DNA from: Bimastos eiseni
Taxonomy: Eukaryota; Annelida; Clitellata; Crassiclitellata; Lumbricidae
Assembly (NCBI GenBank): GCA_959347315.1
Contig: OY365806.1
Span: 23,760,900 to 23,824,899 of the forward strand
Length of the DNA: 64,000 nt
Reading direction: 5' to 3'
Shown: positions 36,901 to 49,900 of the stretch, piece by piece
Layout of the letters: the number at the start of each line of letters is the position of its first letter
Position numbering within the stretch: the stretch's first letter is position 1
Notes under the pieces: model-generated
Databases searched by the model: none
What the model saw: only the letters and a program-made list of their open reading frames with translations
What the model was told of the DNA's origin: nothing
Made by a program: the position numbers and the translations under genes

Positions 36901-39320
36901 ATCTCCTATTTAACTGCATGTGTATTGATTATCTCCTATTTAACTGCATGTAGTTACATTTATTTATTGTTTATCAATCTTAATTGTCTTGTTATACCAC
37001 CGCTAATCACATTCTACGAAAAGGGTAGCTCGACTAGCAGGACCGTCGGTCCCTTTAAAGAATTTGTCTGCAATATTGTTCCCATTCCTGTTAATTATCA
37101 ATGTATGCATTTTACTTACACGTTCGGCTGCTGGGATCAATGCAAACATATTGAATTGAATATACATCTTAAGACCGTTTATGCCAAATAATAGTTCATA
37201 AACAATAAACAAGTGACTGATTGAATGACTGTTTATTTTCAGGCAATTTTCTGTTTATTTTTACTCATCATTCTAATTGACCTAGACACAAACATACCCA
37301 AATAAACTTTGGGAAAAAGGCATAAGGCCAATAAGCATACTTCATAAAATATGTTGCTACGTCGTCTGTAGGTTTTAACCCCTTAACGACCAGCGTGTAG
37401 TAAAACATAAGGCATAATCAATAATGCTGGTTGTTAAAGGGTCAAGACAAATGAAATTCAAGCATTCACAATTGAGTCTGTATGTCAGTACCAACAATTA
37501 AAAAGCATCACCTGGACTGAAGAAGCTGTGAAGAATTGACTGAGGCAGATGCGAGATAAGTCGATCTCAATGAAGGCAAATGTTTGTGTAGATCACGAAT
37601 GAGATCAGTCTTTGTGGCAGCTAGGTCTTGTTGTGTAGCACTCGTCAAAGGCTGTGGGACATCCAGATGCAGTCTCTCCTCAAGAGAGTTGGCAGGAGTT
37701 TCATCAGATACGGACAAGTCACTAAGGAATAATTCACAAGAATTCATTTCAGCAAGCATACTGTATAATGTTCATCATGCTCAATTCATGGAGCCTTCCC
37801 TATATATATCTGCTTATAAGTTTTGGTTTAACTATAACAGATAAGACACATGCCTTGGCAACTATAAACTAAAAAAATGAATATAGAAAAATGACAACAG
37901 GCTGGTCAAACAGGCAACTGGTAGCAAATGACCAACTTCCACAACTGCACATCTCTACAAACATTCATCATATGTATATATCTTATTATCCATCAGTGAC
38001 AGGGAAAAACGTCCTAGTAAAACAAAGTCTACAATCATGAATTCCCTGAAGGTATATCTCCAAAAACTCTAATATTTTACATGCAAACATTGCTACTATT
38101 CTTATTCTGTGTATTGGCTCCCAAGTTCACAACAGACTTAGAAGCAGAAATCTACTTTTGATCTTTGGTACTGCACTGTTTTAACCACAATTTCTTTTAA
38201 TTACTTCAGCTCTGGCAAAAATTGATATTTCTCTGATTCAACACAAAACTGTGCTCATTAAATGTTAAATATACCAAACAACGATTTGAAATGACTGACT
38301 ACATACAGAAATCAGATTCTAGTAAGATTTCATGAATCTTACCGCAGAAATTCAACATTGAAGATGATGGTGGATAAAAGAGAGTGACACAGATGCTCAT
38401 CTCCGACATGAAGGCGCGTTAGAAGACTCAGAGCCAAGAAATGATAGAGGCTCATGTCAATGTCTTTGCTACCATTATCATCATCCTTATAACCCTAAGT
38501 GACAGAACTCCATATTGAGTAACATCATTCTATAGATTACATCAACTGCATCCTTATCCATTCTAGTATACAGATTAATAAAGAAATTCAACAAACCACT
38601 TGGAGAAATGATAACCATTTCCAAGTCAAAACACAGCTCAATGACTACCAAACATAAATTCGTTGTAACATAAACTTAACCTGACAAACATGCATATAAA
38701 CATTGAACTTAACTCGGGGAAAGAGATTCACCTCCTACGTAGTTGAACATTATGATAATTAAGTAACCCCAGTATTTCAAATCCAAATGAAAGCTGATTA
38801 CCCCATAATGCGAATGTGTTAAGGTCAGGCAAATCATAATCACAACTAAAATTACTTATTATAATCATGATGAATACATAAAAAATTCTAAAACAAAAAC
38901 TTTGATAACAAAAATTCTACAATTGTTTGCTACCTATGGTTACAGCAGCAAAATGCAATGAGTAAATGCAAGATTCATAGGAATTCATAACTTGCCTTCA
39001 TTCTGGCCATCTGCAGTAAGCAGTAGTGAAATTCATTTTCAAATCGGCTGAAATAATTTGTTGCCATTGACTGCATCCTTGTCCAGCAGACTTTTCGAAC
39101 ATACTGTATCATTTCTTCATGTTTCAGGACCAGACTATAAGTCTGCAAATGAATCAACAGCTTGGCCTATCACGGTCATCAGAGTCATAACACTCTTGTA
39201 GTCATCACCTTATATACTAGGCCCAGGGCTGTTAACAATACTGGAAAAAAGTGTAGATGTTCGCGACAAGGATAGATCTATATGGCGCCGAAAGAGGCTA
39301 TATATATATATATATATATA

Positions 39321-39354
<34 letters not shown>

Positions 39355-42300
39355 CATAAACTTATCAAAGCAGAATGACTAACTTCTCATATTTCTTGAG
39401 AAACAACATAAATTTCAGGGAGAAAAATTATTGGTATCGAGTATCGCTGACAGGCTATAAAGGTATTGCTATACACATGCGATACCAGCAAAAATAAAAC
39501 TATCGCGATACTCGCTGCGATACCGACAAAAGTATCGCGATACCAAAGTATTGTGATACTTTATCGCGATATTAACAGCCCTGACTAAGCTACAGCATAA
39601 TGCTACTGAGACAGTGCAGGACAGTACAGTGATATCGAGCAGTATAGTGAGGAAGGTTGTCCAAGCCAACTCAACATGGAGCACCATGTTGTCCAAGCCA
39701 ACTCAACATGGAGCACCATGTTGTCCAAGCCAACTCAACATGGAGCACCATGTTGTCCAAGCCAACTCAACATGGAGCACCATGTTGTCCAAGCCAACTC
39801 AACATGCTGTTCAAAATACAAAATTCTCAATTTAAAATCAATATATATATTGAAATAAAATAAATAAATAAAATATGTGTGTGTGTCAAACATTTTGTAT
39901 TCCATTATCGTAAGAGAACTATTAAGAGATAGGGCATCCAAACAGATGTTGCACCATGAGAAGAGTAGAGTAGCTATCTCAAACAAACCATTCAACCTTC
40001 TATAAAAGCACAAGCTGGCTTTTGAGAAAGCCACTTGACATGTTCTGCTGTGGCCCTATCTGATATCCAAAACACCTTTGACTATGATGAAGAGCTTCTG
40101 ATCTCCCATATATTAACCTCAGCAACCCGTATATTATTCTCATGCATTGGTCCTCCCTTCCGGGAGTCTTTGTTCATGCATAGAACCCATGTACTCTCTC
40201 AGCGAATAACATTCCTTTCTCACCTTACAATACACACAGATGTGTAAGACAGCCAAGTTTACGGAAATTCCAAGAGAAAAGACCTACACAAACGGCTCAA
40301 AGTAAATCTAGAAGTAAATTTCTGCTGCATACCATTTCAATGATTCCATGATGCAGTTTACCAAGGGCAATCAGAAGACGCATGACAGCAATGAGGAAAG
40401 CAACAGTTGATCGTGGATTCAGAAGAGGACACAAGGCACCTCTTGCACCAGCCAAAGCGCCAAGGGTCTTCAGACCATCTGCCAAGAGCTCGTTCTTATT
40501 CACGAATTCACAGTTCCATATGGAATGATCCCTAGCGAAACACAATTCAGTATTCAACTGATTAGTAACAGTTAATAAATGGTTGACCTTTGAAAACTAA
40601 CACCACTGTCCTGGCATCATTCAGCTGTGAAGTGTTTCGAATGGAATAATCAACCATTCAATCAATCAAAATTCTGATATGAAATCACTTACAAAATTTT
40701 GGCTGCAGTACAAAAGGCAAATGCAACAAGGAACAAAGTCTCCAGAAACTAAATGCATTTCCAACATGCTAATGTATATGTTTGGCCGCCAGCATATGGT
40801 TCTATAATAAATATTTTTTTATTGATATTGTTGAATGCTATAACTGAGAAAATGATTAAGGCTCTAGGGATATGATAAAAAATATCAATTTAATCATTTA
40901 TACACAAGTTATACATAACCTTCGTCAGCCAAGAAGACAGGAAAATGACATGGAAGTCAAGAAACTGCTGACAGTCGATACGCAGACAAGACAGGCACAA
41001 CTTCAACACGGTTGTCCTCGAAGGAAACGGAACCGCGAGAGAACAGCGTACATTAAACAGGGAAAGTCCCTTTCTAGCTTAACGACTAACAACTGAGATT
41101 CAGACAGTCACACGCAGAAAATCAGCAACGGGCTGAACGCTTACGACCTTTCAAAACAAGAATGACTGTCAGAACTCCCTTAGAATAATGTGTTCCTTCT
41201 ATTTGTAGAGAAGGACACTCCTAGTTAAACTTTACCCTCCATTGCACAGAGCAGGAGAAAGAGAGATCCAAAGAAAAGGATGTCCAATGAGACAATCCCA
41301 CATTCATACAAGCACAGGTATAGGCCACCACGGTAAACTATAGGGCAGGTTATGCACCTGTTCCCAACAATATACAAGGAATGTCACACTGCAAACCATT
41401 ACAATATGTTACTTGTTTAGTACCATAGTCTGATTCAATCAAGTTTTAGATAAATATTATAATAAACTATTATAATAATCTGTTCAGAGATGAGGCTGAT
41501 CGATGAACAAGCATATCGAACTTGCAAGTAATTGTCTGATACAATGCTAACCAGTGCAGACACAAACAGTAAAAGTAATTTGGGTGTATTGATGCTCTAC
41601 CCCAAAAATGAAGCTAGCTGCAGCATTGTCGCAAGTCGAATTGCACTCACACTGTATAATGTCCTGTATGACCATCATCTTATTCCACACACCTAAACTA
41701 ACTTAGGCTTATAGTGATGTGTGATAAAGTTAGGCCTTTTTAAAGTTCAGTGTAGTGGTCCAACAATACCTGGCATATTTCAGTGAAAGTGCAAATGCCT
41801 GTGACTTCAAACACGGAATCAGACAATCTGAACACAGTGACTGCACTTCTCTCTCAATTTCTAAGAAACTGTATTCAGGCTACAACAGCAAATGGCTTCC
41901 ATCAACAAAACAACCTTAATGCATTGAAGAATAACCACACAAAAACACTTCCTCGCTAAATGCAGACGTTTCAAGCAATTAAAAAAAAATTTCAAATTCT
42001 TTTTATTTACCAATATACGTATGCTTCAGAGCATGATTAAAAGGCTAAAGGCTACAACTACACAACTGATCAATACAAAGTGAATTTGGGTAAAAACGAT
42101 CACAGCCGCGGATACAAAATATATAGGAAAACCATAGCATATTGTCTTTCTACCCCAATCATTTCTCCTCACTTGCTGAGCTGATAGTTCGTTATATGAA
42201 TTTGTAATTTTCTCACTCAGTTGCTACATTACAATGTCATATTTCTGCAAAATTAGTGTTGGCAGGGCAGAGAACTCTGCAAGTTATTTTTACTACTCTC

Positions 42301-43830
42301 TTTCTACCATCACTGTCATTAATTAGCAGAGAAATGTTACAGAAATAATTTAAAGATGAAGTTTCAGCATCAACTGCAGCCCAGTTGGTTTAAAAACTGC
42401 TCTGCAATGGTCTGAAATACAAGATACCTACCTAAACTACGAAATCATGATATTATTATCAAGAAAATTTTGAATGCTCACAAAGTCACTTAGTAAAATG
42501 GACACTGCAACTAAATTAAAATAAATAGCCAGACCTGTCCTGTGATTCTGTCATAGTATGAAGCCAAACAATTCACAGAGGATGTTGTAAAATTCAAGTC
42601 ATAAGGCTATAAACAAGAAAAAATACCATAAAAAAGCATTAGTTTCTTTAAAAAAAAAAAACAAGTGCAAAAATTAGACATATATACATTAAAATGAGAA
42701 ACAGAAAAAAATTGTGAACTAACACTAAATAAAAACTAAAAAATTTGCTGCAGAACGAAATGAAAATGATGAAAATAATGAGCTCTTAAATAAAAACTAG
42801 AATTAGAATTTTCTGCAGTGACACAGTTCAATAGGATGCATGTATAAGTTACTGCCACCCTTTTACAACTCGCCTCTTTATGCCAAAATTTTAAGAGGGA
42901 GGAAGACGGAAAATTGAAAGAATATTAGCAGTCCTAATTTGAGCAGTGCATATGTAAGACACGTCATGCATTCTGGTATAGCCACAAGGGCCCCTGGTCA
43001 ATCGGCAAGTAAAAGAACGACAATTTCCTATAGCAATATATTAATATCTATCAGTTTAAAGCAGAGGTAGGGAACTAGACACATACATAAAATAAAAGTG
43101 ATTTTCTTAATTAAAATAACACAAGTGAGTAATATAGACAACCATTAACAGATCCAGGAGTTGAGAATAGGACAGGCAATTAATCCATGATTGAAGTCAA
43201 TTATTTCTTATGACCTTTTTAGACCTCACCCACATTCAGAGAAGGTTTCAATGTGTTACATAATCTGATCTAACAACTTCTGTAGCGCAATTATCAACTG
43301 ATGGTCAGATCGAAGAAAAATAGAAAAGTTATCAAGTGGAGAAGTTTCGTTGAATTCTGATAGATGAGAACTTCCAGAAGGTTGACTGGGTTAGATATGT
43401 AAGATGAAAGAGATGAGTCTTGAATTTAGACCTGAAAATAACATCAAAGAACTGACAGAAAGAATAGAACTGAGCAGTGGCCTCCACAAAAGCATTGCAC
43501 CACCAAACAAGAATGCTTGAGAGAATCCATGCTTGCATATGGAGATTGCAGGCAGCATCTCTTTACAAAAACCAACAACATATGTAAAAGAACCAAACAC
43601 CTGTCGCTACCTTCTGGAAATAACATTCGGTAAAAATTTTTAGCTGGTGATGACATGCGTCCGACAAACATGGAAGCATTCCGAGTACAGGTCTCCAGCT
43701 GAATTGTGGGATAGCAGGCAAACTATGATGAGACAAAGCATGGTCAAACTGCACTGGATGCTGAGACAGTCTGACAACAGAAAACACCATTAGGGCAGTG
43801 TCTTATACAAATCAATACATTGTGATGCAC

Positions 43831-43905
<75 letters not shown>

Positions 43906-46900
43906 CGGTGTTTCATTTAGACTATTCTCTATCACAATGAACCAAGAACCAAAATCTATTGTCATTTGGCCATGGAATTCTGCACATGTCCAGTAAGATG
44001 CTTCTTTGACTACTTATTTTTATCAATGAAATCAATTAAGAAAAAGAAATTATGAAAAAAGCAGTCAATTAATTTATTTAATAGCAACACAGCAGTACAT
44101 GAATTTATCTTTCTAGAAAAACCCGAAGTTTTAAAATATGGTACCACTGTAATATCACCACTTGAACTAAGTGGGCAGACTGCATCTGATAACTGCATTG
44201 TTATTAAGCTAATCTTTAATTTCTAAAAGACCCATCACCTTTCTGAGAGTTTTGAATGACTTGTTACTTCAGCTGCGCAATGTACGGTTGCTTCAATTAC
44301 TCCAAAGACGACGCTAGCAAATGCTGCTGCTGACTTTTCCAGCGGATGTACGAGAGAACTCAGCATTCTTATCTTCTCCATGACAACAGGGTAGCACAAA
44401 CTAAAGACAGAAACACATTTCCATATTAATAAGTGAATTTGTAATATTCCTTCAACACTGGTTTTCTTGATGTTAAACATTATAAAAGGATTAAACGAGA
44501 GTCTTGATATGATCTGGTTTTTATAATGGCCTTAAAATTATAACCACTTTGTCAAAGTTCTGGTCATTGGATACACCCTGCACAACCCCATCTTAACACC
44601 ATTCATTACCCATTATGTCAACTGACAAAACATAAACTAATTTGTGTATAATTATATGCCTTTACTTTCCTATACATGGCAAAAAGCAAAAAGTATTTTG
44701 TTTGGTCACATGATGTGATAGGCAGCTCATGTACTAGTGCTGATACTTTCTTTTCTAACATCTTGGTCCTAAATCTGCCATGTTGCTTAACACATAGTAA
44801 GTTATCTTTATCAATCAACATAATTTAACAGCAACATGAAAGAAGTTGATTCATTCAAATTGCAGTACATGCAAGGTTTTTGACCAAGTAATTTCCCCGA
44901 AAGGTTCAACTTACGTGAAAAAGTCAAGTGTCAGCCCATACTGAAGCAGAACCATCCACAGCCTCCAAGATTCAAGGCAGACACTGTAGCCAACATTCAG
45001 TGGCAGATTCATTGCGCTGAAATGTCAAGTCATCTCCAAATGCTCAACCGAAAGCCATAAACATCTCCTCATTCTCATAAAGATCAAACAGCAAGGGAAC
45101 AAGTCCACGATTCGGATACATGGTATAACAACGTACAGTCACAACTTCCAACTATAAGCAAGTTTCCAAAATTTCATATGACAAACAAACTCATCTTAGG
45201 AAATTGCATTAGAAGTATCAGTTACTGTAAGAAATAAGTGAAAAAATAAAGTATTTCAATACAGGGGCGGCGATCCCGGGGAGGTCGAGAGGGACAAGTC
45301 CCCCTACCTTTTACAAAGAGGGGACACGTTATATGTTTGTCCCTGCACATTTTCTACCCCCTCTCATTGGGTGTCCCCCCCACCTGTCAAACGAGATTGC
45401 CGCATCTGTTTTAATATTACAATTCATTCATCCTCTACATGTTACAATGTATCACGTGACATTACTATGCTCAAGTTCAATTATCAATTCACCACGTGAA
45501 ATTGGCAAAAGACTATCAAGTCGCACAATGTTGAGAAGCACTTACATTCACCATAAGGGCTTGTATTCTTTGAATATAGCATACCCACATACAAATGAAC
45601 ACTCGTTTTGCCAACTTGTCGCATGGAAACATAGTTAACAGATTCAGACAAGGAGCCGCGTTAGTATAAACTATCAGTCAATCCAACCGAATATCTCAAC
45701 TTCAATGCATTTGTTAGGCAATAATTAAACCAACAAACCATTCAGTAAAATAGAATAATCTTCACAGGACCAAAATAAACACTCAATTTAACAATCTTGA
45801 GACATTTCTTTAATACATTAAAAAGCCTTACTGCTAAACAACAAAACAAACAGCTGTTAACGTTTGGGTTGTCTTACCTAGGTTCATGTGTAACGTATTG
45901 TAAAATATTGTGCTTGGACAACTAAACAAAACACCAAAACAAATGTTGACTAGAATATAACTTTTACACACAATTCTTATAAGACATAAATTTTTACAGC
46001 TCAGAGAACTGACTAGCTAAAACACCCATTTTACACAAATGTAAAGTTCTACAGCTTAATGGCTCAACATTGTTTCTCTCACAACATTAAACACAGTTTA
46101 ATATTTTTAAACTGTTGAACCATGAAATTACAGGCTGTAAGCACTCATGTGACATTTGCTCTATAATGATGAGAATATTAGCTTTCCATGCATTCTGGTA
46201 CACACTTGTTGTTAGTGTCAAAAGAATCTGACTTTTGCTGATATTGACTGATGGTGTTTAGTGAGTAAGACATTTATCCGTTATCATTCCATGCTATGGT
46301 ACCCTCCTTGCATATCTACTCTTTCAAGAAACAATGGTGGCAGACTACAATGCAATTATGGAAAAATGCTTCTTACACTGGCATACCACTGTAAAGTACC
46401 ACAAGTAGTCTTCACTTTAAAAGCTTAAAAAATTATTATTAACATTGATAAACAAAATAAATTTGCAATATTGGTTAATTTAACCAACCAACTATAAACA
46501 GTAATCAAGCATTGTACCGTTTCACTAAAGTAACTACCGGTAATTATGTAAGTAATAACCTTCAAAGTGATAGTAACAAATCTGGTACCTAAAGTAATTA
46601 TAAAGAGAAACTAGTCAAAACTTCTTCTGTAATATATGAATATATATGACAATATGAATTTGCCAAGATATATAGGGTTGGCAGTTACATGGATAGCGAA
46701 AGCAGGACACAGAAAACCAAAAAGGAGGATGCATTGAATGTTTCCCACTGTAGTCAGAGTGACCAAGAAACAAAGTTACATTGAAAAGCTGCATAGGAAA
46801 TCACTGGATGCTTTTTATTTTAATGTTGTAAAGTATTTACTAAGCAATCAATTGCAACTTCTTGATAATGCGTAGTGTTTCTCTAAGGAGCCAACTGCAG

Positions 46901-49900
46901 TTAATCCTAATTACAAGGAACACACAAATAGAACTTCTTGCAAGAAACAGCACAGAAAAGTGTGGAGGAAAATGTAGGAAGCATCAGATAAAGAAATAGA
47001 GCAAATGAGAAGAGAAAATCAAACCAGCAATGAGGCAATATGTCTTCCAGCAGAGCAAAGGACTCTCATTAGCCTCACAGCAGACGAAAGTGGATAACCA
47101 TATGCACTTGGCAAAGGTTTACCTGTTGAGAAAAAATAATAAATCAAAGCAAACAAGTTTACAAATATATTGACGTGCACTGTAAGAACATTGACATTTC
47201 ATGTCGTCATGAAACATATTTTGACCAGTACGATATACATTGACAGATTACATAATCTAATTAAGCCAATCAGCTCAGCACTGCTCAACCCTTTGATATA
47301 TAAATACAGGTTCCCTTCAAGTATTGGAGTCAATTTAAAAAAAATAATTCCTTGAATAATAATATTTCAGTATGTTTCACAGCTATCGTACCTTAAACTG
47401 TATCTCATTTTGACTCATTAATTTTGAAAAAGATTTGTAGGCTTTAAACTACACAATTCACAAATAACTAACCCTTGATGTCAGAATTCAGTTAAAAGTT
47501 GTATTTTACTAAACAAAGCAGCTATGATCAAGTCTGGACTTTAAATAGATTTTTTTAATGCATTTGTGTCGGTGAAAATATGGCTGGAGATGTGTGATCA
47601 TGAACCTATTTTCATCTAGTAAGCACACTAGGTCAATCTCTACACACAGTTGCATTGTACAAGTTAAAAACATAAATCTATGCTAAGATTACATTATTAA
47701 TCAGTTATTCATAAACCCAAGAGAACAAGTAATTGAATAATTAATATCTTACCATCAGTTGCTTCCCATGCTCTTGGCAGAAACTCCTTCCCAATTACAT
47801 CGATCATTCTTGGACATTTGAATACCTGTACAATTAAGAAACCATTGTAATATGCAAACTAGAGGCTTATGGCCCAGTAAGCAAAGTCTCACATACACTA
47901 ATATGTATAAATCATTGCAGATGTATTTCTCTATCTTTCCCCATGTATTTATAACCTATATGCATAGCACTTAAGTGCTTAACATTTCAAGGTATTATTT
48001 CAATAAATAAACGTACCATACTTTAATGGTTTATAACGATCATAGTCGTATTTGTCACGTACGTAACGACAAGTGATCAGTTGACGACAACAAATTAAAT
48101 GAGTATTAATGACCTGCACTAGGTCAACGATGACTGCCAATATAATCAAATATGAAACTAATTCAATAGTCAAAGTATTGAATCACCAACAACAACCAAT
48201 TTAAATTATAAAGCCCTCGTACAGTGATTCCTTCATGTTATGTGTGAGGCTCAAATGCGCCCAGACATACATCAAACAAGTAGTGTGTAGTGAACCTAGC
48301 GATGACTCAGAATCTGAAGCTGTTACCAACAGAATCAGTTAACTTTCTCAAATCATGAAACGATCTAACAACTTCCTAAAGAGAAACAGTTTACCTCATA
48401 AGCTGCTTCACTTGAATTCTGAGCTAGTCTTATTAGGATCTCCATTATCTGAATGACAACTGCTGCAGGAGGGCGACACACTTCGAGTAAGTAACGCAGT
48501 CGCTGTGGTAAATTCATGTGCAACAGACCCTTCAGAAACACAGAGAAAATCATATGTAATGTAATATGAACAGCACTACACCTGTAAAGATCAGGCCAGA
48601 ACATTACCAACATCAGAGTTGTATGGTCTCGAGACAGTTGTTTAGTGTCTCGGTCTCGGAAGCTTGCTGTCTCGGTCTCGAAGCAGTGTCTCGAATTTTT
48701 AGTAACTGTCTTCAAGTGAATGTCTTGTTCTGCCTCGATCAAGCGGTCTCGATAATGTTCGCGTGAACTGTCTTAAAATCTTGCAAGGCAATATAAAAAT
48801 TGTTCTCAGGAATTTGTACTATATACATAATAAGTTTCAAATTGAAATTACAAATAAACATTATTCCCGAAAACTGATACATTAGCATTTCTCCGCATTT
48901 ATATAGGATCACTTGTCTTTTACTGTCTTGAACCTAGTGTTTTGGTCTCGGTCTTGGTCCTGGCAACACACTGTCTCGATCTCGTCTTGAAGTTTCAAGT
49001 CTTGCATACAACACTGACCAACATCAGCCCTAATGCCTTTAAGAAAACAGAGAATGATGCAAAGACATTAGTGATGCCAAAAGACAGCTTACCACCGTTC
49101 TATGGCTAATTTCTAAAACATCAATCCGACAACTGTCAAACCCTGATTCATCCATGAAGAGGGCGTTAATCGCCATTCTGGCTTCATATACACTGGATTG
49201 ACTTAGAGAGAGCCAAATGATATACGTCTTTGCAGCAAATGCAGCAATTAAACTCGAGTACTGATCGGATAGCTTAAAAAACTACAAATGAAAAGCTCAA
49301 CAGATTTCATCAGGAAGAAATTGTAATAATTATAAAAATAATTATCACTCATCATCCATTTATATTGGGCTAATTTATGATTTAGCTCACAAGTGTGGAT
49401 AGCTGGAAAGTGGCAAGTCTTGAATTGTTTGAGAAGCAAGACAATCAAATGCAGCCACACAAATACATGCACCAATGCAAATGTCAAGTCAAACGTAATA
49501 GTCAGCTAACCTTTACGACATCTTTCTTGACCAATTCAGCATCAGACACTTGTTTTTCTTCATCTTCCGGATCTTTTGCTTCACTGACAGGAACTTGCAG
49601 AGAAGGTACTGCGCAGCCATCATGCCATGTTAAGATTTGATCAGATGCGACCTAAATCAGAAGAGTTGAAAACAGCTGCAGTCATACACTTTAAATGATA
49701 ATGCCAAACCATTTAGTAAGTTAATTACATAATTCTTCAAGCAATAATGGATAGCTATGGTAAAAATGCCTAGAGTTGTGTAAACATATCAATCACTGAA
49801 AATTAGTAAGCCACAAAATATCTAGCTAAACTATACTTTAGAATTGTTCAAACCTTATAAAAATGTAAGTAAACAAACATGTAAATATGTGACCTAAAGA

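Noticed and set aside
39614..39863. Overlapping repetitive reading frames over the 32 bp array
   Set aside because: All three frames stay open only because the unit lacks stops. This is a minisatellite, not a repeat protein.
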